From NCBI GenBank assembly GCA_016200135.1, contig JACQFI010000020.1, positions 1 to 33,738 of the forward strand: 33,738 nucleotides of DNA, written 5' to 3'. The notes under the pieces are model-generated. The model worked only from the letters and a program-made list of their open reading frames with translations. It had not been told where the DNA came from and did not search any database. Position 1 is the first letter of the stretch, and each line of letters starts with the position of its first letter. Below are positions 10,120 to 15,815 of this stretch, piece after piece. A program made the position numbers and the translations under genes. The stretch is from Planctomycetota bacterium (GTDB lineage: Bacteria > Planctomycetota > SZUA-567 > H5-PLA8).

Positions 10120-10551
10120 CTACCGTACCAACTGCTCCCGCACTTGCAGATACGGGATATGCAGCGCGGCAAAGCTGCCGCCGAGTAGCAGGGCGGCGAT
10201 GATCACCAGGGCCAGCGCGGCCGAACGGTTCTTCGAGAGATGCGCGGCGGCGGTGAAGACCAGGCTCACGAAGGCCAGGATCGCGAGGGCTTCGGGATGG
10301 CGGAAGCCCATCACCACGCGCGTGATGAAGGGCGGGTCGCTCTTCAGGCGGTCGTAGAGCGTGCGGTATTCGGGCACGGCGAACATGCAGGTGAAGATGA
10401 AGAGGCCCCACAGGATCAGGGAGAGCGCGCAGAGCGGCACCAGCCAGCGGTCGCGCTTGGGCGCTTCCGCGGTCTGCTGCGCTGGGGCGGTGGGGGTTTC
10501 GCCCTGCGCGGCAGCGGTCTCGGGTTTCGCGTCCGTTTCCATGGTCGTCAT
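10120..10551 (-). CDS. Small membrane protein with GspF-like segment, first gene of the operon
   Basis: A 143-aa protein. The N-terminal 35 residues are Ala/Thr/Gln-rich and probably disordered. Membrane segments follow at about 37-58 (LVPLCALSLILWGLFIFTCMFAVP), 82-103 and 110-130. Directly after the first helix, VPEYRTLYDRLKSDPPFITRVVMGF matches the segment shared with the two downstream genes. The ATG at 10551 has GAGG 8 bases upstream; a second ATG at 10542 is a weaker candidate. The gene is divergent from the giant kinase gene with a 180-bp gap, so both could share a control region. The operon context suggests the three proteins work together, but no function is known to me. Confidence 0.7.
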   Translation of the reverse strand: MTTMETDAKPETAAAQGETPTAPAQQTAEAPKRDRWLVPLCALSLILWGLFIFTCMFAVPEYRTLYDRLKSDPPFITRVVMGFRHPEALAILAFVSLVFTAAAHLSKNRSAALALVIIAALLLGGSFAALHIPYLQVREQLVR

Positions 10552-10731
10552 GTCATGATCCTCAGCGGTACCCGCGGCGTCCAGCGGCGAATGCGGGCTC
10601 GCGGCAGTTTCTGCCTTCTCGCTCTACGCCGTCGCCAGGCCCCTATATTTAGGGCAGAATGCGGTTGCAAGTAGTGCTTGCCAACGCCAATCTCGTAGCG
10701 TTCAATTCGTTTATTCAGACATAAAGGAACC

Positions 10732-13700
10732 ATGAGCACCTACCCGGCGCCCGAACCCAACCCGACGTTCAAGCCGCAGGAAGTCCTGCCGGGGCAGGTC
10801 TTTCTCACCCGCTACCAGGTGGTGCGGGTGCTCGGGCGCGGGGCCATGGGCGAGGTGCTCGAGGTCCTCGACAAGCACAGCGGGCTCTCGTACGCGCTCA
10901 AGCGCGTGCCGCCGGAACTCGTCCGCGACATCGCGCAGATGCGCTCGATCCAGGCCAACTTCGCGCTGGTGAGCCAACTCGCGCATCCCAACATCGCCAC
11001 GACGCGGCACCTGGAGCTCGACACGGCCACCGGGCACGCCTACCTGATCCTGGAACTCGTCCGCGGCACCGACCTGAATTACTGGATCCTGGACCAGCGC
11101 GACCGCCGCGGGCAGCACGACGCGCCGCTGCCGCTCGCGACGGTGCTCGGCATCGCCGAACAGATCGCGGCGGCGCTGGACTTCGCGCATTCGCTGCCGG
11201 TCTCGCGCGACCCCTCCGGCAAGCCCTCGCGCTTCGGCGTCCTGCACCGCGACCTGAAGCCCGCCAACGTGATGCTCGATACCGCGCGCGCGTTCCGCTC
11301 CGGCATTCCGTACGTGAAGCTCGTCGACTTCGGGCTCGCAGCGGAGATCCAGGCGAGCATGTTCAGCCTCTCGGTGGCGCCGCAGCGCGAGAACACCGCG
11401 GGGACGCTGTCCTACATGTCCCCCGAACAGTGGGAAGGGCGCACGCTTACGCGCGGGATCGACCAGTGGGCGCTCGCGGTGGTCATCTATGAGATGGCCG
11501 CGGGGCGCAAACCGTTCGTGGCGAGTTCGGCGCAGGCCCTGTTCGTGCAGGTGAAGAACGCCAACCCCGAACCGCCCGCCGTGCTGAGCCCCCTGCAATG
11601 GGCCGCGCTGCGCAAGGCGTTCCATCCCGACCGCAAGCAGCGCTACCGCTCGTGCGTCGAGTTCGTCCGGGCGCTCGCGGGGGCGGACAAGGCCACGGAG
11701 GGCTCGATCGTCTCCGCCGAGATGCCGATGCCCGACGAGTTCGACCCGCCGCGGACCTATCCCGCCACGGCGCCCGAGACGCCCCTGCCTGCGCCGGTCC
11801 AGGCGGCCGTTCCGGTGGCGCCACCCGCTACTGCGCCGGTGCAAGCGCAGACGCCCGTGCCCACGCCTTCACCCGCGGCGGCGCAAGCCCAAGCGCCTGT
11901 GCCCGTGCCGCTCGCACCGCTGCGCATGCAGGCCAAGGACTTCGGCCTCCCGGTTCCCAAACTGCCCGACAAACTGCCGACGCGGGGGCTCAGCCCTGCG
12001 CACGCCCAAGACCGGAGCAAAACCCCTGGCGCCACGCCGCTGCTGGCGCTGGGCGCGTGCGTGCTGGTGCTGGCCGTGCTGGGCGGGGTCGCGTGGATAA
12101 TCCTTGGAAAAACGGGCAACAAGAACGCAACCGGCCCCATTGCCAAGACCGACGATCCGCTCAACGCCGGCAAGAGCGGCGATCCCTATGAGAATGGCGG
12201 TGGAGGCGCGGCGGATGCGGAACTTCCGGCGGACCTGAAACCGCTGACGGTGGTCTGGGAAGATAACCCGGCCTTCGAACTCTGGTACACCGGAGCCGCG
12301 TTCAAGAATGAAGGCGCGCGCCGCTCGGCCCTGGTTCCACCCGGCGGGTGGCTCGAGATCACCGCGCCGGGCGCCATGGCACAGGTCTATCACGAACTGC
12401 TCTGGCAGGGACAGCCGGAGGTCCACCTGCGTCAGACCGGCGAGCTGCTCGAGATGGCCGAAGCGGCCGACGGCCCATGGGTCCCGCTGAGCCTGAACGC
12501 ACGCTTGAACACCGCGGAGGCGCTCAAGGCCTTTACCTCGCGCAAGGATCCGCCGGCATGCGTCTTCGTGCCGGACCTGGTCTACAAAGGCACGCTCGAG
12601 GCTCTGAAGAAACTCGGCCCAAAAACAATCGTCTACGGCGACGCCTACGACGTGAAGGACCTCGCGCAGGTTCCCGCGCTGCGGCGGCTCAGTCTCATGC
12701 AGTCGAAGCTCGCGACCTCGGAGGGCCTGGCGGAGTTCAAGCAACTCACGGCCCTGGACCTGTCCCTTTGCGATGAACTGAAGGAGATCGACGCGCTCCG
12801 CGGCCTCGACAAACTCGATACCGTGCTGCTCTACAGTTGCGTGAAAATCAAGGATCTGACTCCGCTGGACAAGCTGAAGAACCTTCGCGAGCTTTTCCTG
12901 CCGCCGACCGCCACCGACGGAGACCTGGCGCGCATGCGCGAGGCCGGGGCGTTCGACAAGCTGGCGGCGTTTGGCTGTCCCGGCGCCAAGGGCGTGACCA
13001 GCGCCCACGCGCTTGCGGGCGCACCGTCGCTCCGCGCGCTCGATCTATCGGGGTGTTCCGATACGTTCGATTTCGAATCGCTCGAAGGCTTCCGCGGCCT
13101 GCGCACGCTTATCCTGCCGCCCTGTACCAAGGAGGCGCTCGACGGTCTGCGCAGGAAAGGCACGCTGAGCACGCTCGCCAGCCTGAACCTGCAGAGTTCG
13201 CCGCAGCTTAAGGGCATGACCGCGCTGAATGCCCTGCGCGGATTGAACCGCCTGACACAGCTCACTCTCGACGGCTGCAACGCGCTGGACAACCTCGAAC
13301 CGCTGCTCGAACTGCCCGGCCTGTCCGAGCTCTCGCTGAAAGGCTGCGCGAGCGCCGCCGGCGTGGAAGTGCTGGCCGCACTGAAGGGCCTGCGCCGGCT
13401 GGCCCTGCCGCCCGCGCTCACCGACGCGAATCTTAAGCAACTGCGCGATGCGGGCGCTCTCGACGATCTGGTGCATCTGGAGCTGGAAGGCTGCGACTGG
13501 GTGACGAACCTGAAACCGCTGGAGGGCCTGACGGCGCTGCGCAAGCTCTCCGTGCATGCCTGCCTGAATCTCAACCGCGAGGTCCTGCTCGCGCTGAGCC
13601 AGGCGCAGCCGGACCTGGTCATCGACGGGCTGGCCGACGCACCGCTCGCGCCGGCAAAGCCGGCGCTCAAAGATCCGCCGGCGGCCGATCCCGCCGCGAA

Positions 13701-14637
13701 GCTTCCGGGCGATCCGGTCCCGCAAGACGCGAACCCGCTCAAGACCGCCTCGGGGCTGGTCTACTACGAATTCAAAAAGGGCGACGGCACAGAGGCCGCG
13801 GCCGGCGACGAGGTGACGGTGGAGTACGCGATCTACCTGGAAAAGGACGGCAAGAAGATCGACAGCTCCAAGGACCGTAACGAGCCGATGAAGTTCAAGC
13901 TCAGTGGCGTCTTGATTCCCGGCATGGAGGAGGGCTTGAAAGGCATGCAGGCGGGGGGCACGCGCAAGCTGGTCGTGCCGCCGAACCTCGCGTACGGCGA
14001 CGCCGGCTCGGGGGCGATTCCCGCGGGCGCGGTGCTGGTGATCGACGTGACCTTGCGCGAAGTGAGTAAGGCCACCGAAGAGGCGGAACCCGATAAACCC
14101 GATCTGCACAAAATAGGTCCGGATGCGGGCGAGACCCAGGACCTGGCCGCGCCCATTTCGGCCGTCCTTCAGCAATTGCCCGTACCGGTCGGAACGTTTC
14201 TTCACAAAGGCGCGCCCGTTGTACAAGTAAGCGGTTTCGACAGCACCGCAATGAAGGCACGGGTGGAGACGGCCAAGGCGGCGCTCGAAAAAGCCAGGAC
14301 CGAATTCGCGGACGCCGACAAGATCCACAAGAGAAACCTGGCCCTTCAGAAACAGGGCCTCGTTTCGAGTCAGGAAGTCGTGGCCTCGGGCATGAAGCAG
14401 ATGGGCGCGCTGTGGCGCCAGGAAACCGCGCAGAATGATCTCGCCAACGAACAGAAGATGCTGGCCCAGGGCGGACCGCTCGTCATGCCCTTTGACGGCG
14501 TGGTGGTGAAGTACCACGCCGAGATCGGCCAGACGATCCAGGCGGGCCAGCCGTTCCTCACCGTCCGCAAGGCTACAGAAGCGGACAAGCAAAAAGTTGA
14601 AGAGGCGAAGAGCGTCCTCGACAAGCTCGGGGATTAA
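10732..14637 (+). CDS. Giant transmembrane Ser/Thr kinase fused to LRR, FKBP isomerase and HlyD-like adaptor
   Basis: A 1301-aa chain. The Hanks-type kinase (about 25-305) is complete: GRGAMGEV at 35-42, Lys57 in ALK, HRDLKPANV with Asp174, DFG with Asp199, and SPEQW in the activation segment. A Pro/Ala-rich linker (about 310-420) precedes one membrane helix at about 425-448, so the rest should lie outside the cytoplasm. A domain of unknown type spans about 490-640. Leucine-rich repeats cover about 644-965 and contain three LPP super-repeats (LPP at 723, 795 and 892). An FKBP domain at about 1000-1112 keeps VEY, FKLSG, LIPGMEEGL and LAYGD. Residues 1125-1300 resemble a membrane-fusion protein: a lipoyl-like half, a coiled-coil hairpin and PFDGVVVKYHAEIGQTIQAGQPFLTV. 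AAAGGA-type SD (10723-10728) precedes the ATG closely. It probably senses an envelope signal and phosphorylates cytosolic partners. I know of no protein with this domain order. Confidence 0.85.
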   Translation: MSTYPAPEPNPTFKPQEVLPGQVFLTRYQVVRVLGRGAMGEVLEVLDKHSGLSYALKRVPPELVRDIAQMRSIQANFALVSQLAHPNIATTRHLELDTATGHAYLILELVRGTDLNYWILDQRDRRGQHDAPLPLATVLGIAEQIAAALDFAHSLPVSRDPSGKPSRFGVLHRDLKPANVMLDTARAFRSGIPYVKLVDFGLAAEIQASMFSLSVAPQRENTAGTLSYMSPEQWEGRTLTRGIDQWALAVVIYEMAAGRKPFVASSAQALFVQVKNANPEPPAVLSPLQWAALRKAFHPDRKQRYRSCVEFVRALAGADKATEGSIVSAEMPMPDEFDPPRTYPATAPETPLPAPVQAAVPVAPPATAPVQAQTPVPTPSPAAAQAQAPVPVPLAPLRMQAKDFGLPVPKLPDKLPTRGLSPAHAQDRSKTPGATPLLALGACVLVLAVLGGVAWIILGKTGNKNATGPIAKTDDPLNAGKSGDPYENGGGGAADAELPADLKPLTVVWEDNPAFELWYTGAAFKNEGARRSALVPPGGWLEITAPGAMAQVYHELLWQGQPEVHLRQTGELLEMAEAADGPWVPLSLNARLNTAEALKAFTSRKDPPACVFVPDLVYKGTLEALKKLGPKTIVYGDAYDVKDLAQVPALRRLSLMQSKLATSEGLAEFKQLTALDLSLCDELKEIDALRGLDKLDTVLLYSCVKIKDLTPLDKLKNLRELFLPPTATDGDLARMREAGAFDKLAAFGCPGAKGVTSAHALAGAPSLRALDLSGCSDTFDFESLEGFRGLRTLILPPCTKEALDGLRRKGTLSTLASLNLQSSPQLKGMTALNALRGLNRLTQLTLDGCNALDNLEPLLELPGLSELSLKGCASAAGVEVLAALKGLRRLALPPALTDANLKQLRDAGALDDLVHLELEGCDWVTNLKPLEGLTALRKLSVHACLNLNREVLLALSQAQPDLVIDGLADAPLAPAKPALKDPPAADPAAKLPGDPVPQDANPLKTASGLVYYEFKKGDGTEAAAGDEVTVEYAIYLEKDGKKIDSSKDRNEPMKFKLSGVLIPGMEEGLKGMQAGGTRKLVVPPNLAYGDAGSGAIPAGAVLVIDVTLREVSKATEEAEPDKPDLHKIGPDAGETQDLAAPISAVLQQLPVPVGTFLHKGAPVVQVSGFDSTAMKARVETAKAALEKARTEFADADKIHKRNLALQKQGLVSSQEVVASGMKQMGALWRQETAQNDLANEQKMLAQGGPLVMPFDGVVVKYHAEIGQTIQAGQPFLTVRKATEADKQKVEEAKSVLDKLGD

Positions 14638-14745
14638 ATAGTCTTTCCCGCATAACGCGCCGAACCGTTTCGCGCCTTCGCGCGTATTCACCCCTGTAAG
14701 GCGAGTTCCGCACGGTCCCCTCCGGATCGACAGTCCGCCCAGAAA

Positions 14746-14768
14746 CCCTATCGGAGATAGGGAAGGAG
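14746..14768 (+). promoter_or_regulatory. Hairpin abutting the ribosome binding site of the prepilin gene
   Basis: CCCTATC (14746-14752) pairs perfectly with GATAGGG (14756-14762) around the loop GGA. The next six bases are the Shine-Dalgarno AAGGAG (14763-14768), 5 bases before the ATG at 14774. The stem ends directly at the SD, so it could tune mRNA stability or ribosome access. This is structural inference only. Confidence 0.4.
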
Positions 14769-14773
14769 AACCC

Positions 14774-15424
14774 ATGTCTCGAATGAGAACCCGCGGTTTT
14801 ACGCTGATCGAACTGCTGGTGGTCATCGCCATCATCGCGATCCTGGCCGGGTTGCTGCTGCCGGTGCTGGCCAAGGCGCGCTGGATGGCCAAGCGCACGG
14901 CCTGCGGCAGCAACCTGGGGCAGATCGGCAGGGCGTGCAGCATGTATGCGTCCTCGAACAACGACCACATGCCGGACGACGGCAAGGGCGCCCTGACGTC
15001 CTTGAACCTGCTCGTGGATACCTACGTCGGGGACTTCCGCGTCTTCTCCTGCCCTGGCGAACCGAGCGATCTCACCGGCATGACCAAGCCTGCGCAGGGC
15101 CAGGCCCCGAACCTCGGCGCGACGGGCGCACCCGCCACGAACTACGGCTTCGACCGCCGCCACACGGCCACGCACGGCGTCGCGGCCCTTGCCGGCGACG
15201 CGGCCGGGTCCAGTTCCGCCGGCGGGAAGGCGGGGAACAGCAAGAACCACGGCAGTTCCAACGCCCTCGGGATTGGGCAGAACATCCTGCTGGTGGCCGG
15301 TTCGGTGGAGTGGCTCGAGAGCGCCGACCGCGATGTGAACGGGACGAAGGACAACATCTTCGCCGACGACACCGCCGCCGGGACGCTGGGACTCGACCAG
15401 GACGGGTTTATCCAACAGAAATAA
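14774..15424 (+). CDS. Type II secretion/type IV pilin-like prepilin (DUF1559-style)
   Basis: A 216-aa protein with a class III signal: a short basic leader MSRMRTRG, then [29 protein letters not shown] prepilin peptidase would cleave after Gly8 and methylate Phe9; Glu13 is the conserved +5 glutamate. The hydrophobic helix anchors it in the membrane before assembly. The rest ([27 protein letters not shown]) is the typical PVC-phylum xenologue pattern of N-terminal methylation proteins with C.NNL.Q.G.A...YA..N.D..P. A Gly/Ser/His-rich stretch follows, and no C-terminal H-X9-DG motif is clear, although [11 protein letters not shown] matches the usual position. AAGGAG (14763-14768) supports the ATG. 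It follows the kinase gene by 136 bases on the same strand and is closed by a strong hairpin at 15442-15498. Which secretion machine it belongs to is unknown. Confidence 0.85.
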   Translation: MSRMRTRGFTLIELLVVIAIIAILAGLLLPVLAKARWMAKRTACGSNLGQIGRACSMYASSNNDHMPDDGKGALTSLNLLVDTYVGDFRVFSCPGEPSDLTGMTKPAQGQAPNLGATGAPATNYGFDRRHTATHGVAALAGDAAGSSSAGGKAGNSKNHGSSNALGIGQNILLVAGSVEWLESADRDVNGTKDNIFADDTAAGTLGLDQDGFIQQK

Positions 15425-15441
15425 CGACGACGGCAAAAGCG

Positions 15442-15498
15442 AAGCACGAAAGCCGAAAAGGCCCTGGGGTTACCCCGGGCCTTTCGGCTTTCGTGCTT
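15442..15498 (+). terminator. Very long near-perfect hairpin after the prepilin gene
   Basis: The left arm 15442-15464 and right arm 15477-15498 pair over 22 bases with one bulged A. Inside, GGGG (15466-15469) can pair with CCCC (15473-15476) around TTA, extending the stem to about 26 pairs. No T-run follows, so it is a hairpin terminator or RNA-processing barrier rather than a textbook intrinsic terminator. The GCACGAAAGCCGAAA word and the trailing GGGATTTCGGATTT resemble dispersed repeat words seen in environmental genomes. Confidence 0.6.
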
Positions 15499-15557
15499 GG
15501 GATTTCGGATTTGCCTTGTAGTACACTGACCGTCACGCACCCAGAACACTCATGCCC

Positions 15558-15642
15558 GTTATCGTTATCGCTTTTGACCCCGATAACACCACGCTTGAGC
15601 CTCAACACGCCACTTTTGACCCTAAGCGCTTAGATATTAGGG
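15558..15642. promoter_or_regulatory. Repeat and palindrome cluster upstream of the primase-helicase gene
   Basis: The 391-bp gap 15425-15815 holds no convincing gene. Apart from the terminator hairpin it contains two overlapping GTTATCG copies (15558-15564, 15564-15570) and an inverted CGATAAC (15581-15587). CTTTTGACCC occurs twice (15571-15580, 15613-15622). CTAAGCGCTTAG (15622-15633) is a perfect 12-base palindrome, overlapped by CCCTAA/TTAGGG (15620-15625, 15637-15642). Further down, AACGGA/TCCGTT (about 15720-15746) and GAACC/GGTTC (15756-15768) form hairpins. This could be an operator or iteron-like site. No DnaA-box consensus was seen. Confidence 0.4.
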
Positions 15643-15815
15643 TATAACAACCACAATTCCAGGCGGCGGATTTCCCATAACACACTATAAGTAGTCTATA
15701 AACAGAAGAAGTGAAGGCGAACGGATCGGCTTTGAGCCTCTCCGTTCCCGCCTTTGAACCGAAGGTTCGATTTTAAGGTCGTGGGGGCTGCGCCCAGGGC
15801 GAGCGAGGAGCAAGC

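Noticed and set aside
13045..14985. 646-codon minus-strand frame antisense to the kinase chimera
   Set aside because: It has no recognisable domains, a composition typical of antisense to GC-rich genes, and it overlaps clear LRR, FKBP and HlyD motifs on the plus strand.
15616..15648. TTGACC...TATAAC as a promoter for the primase-helicase
   Set aside because: The spacer is 21 bases, too long for a normal sigma-70 promoter; the TTGACC is also part of a duplicated word.
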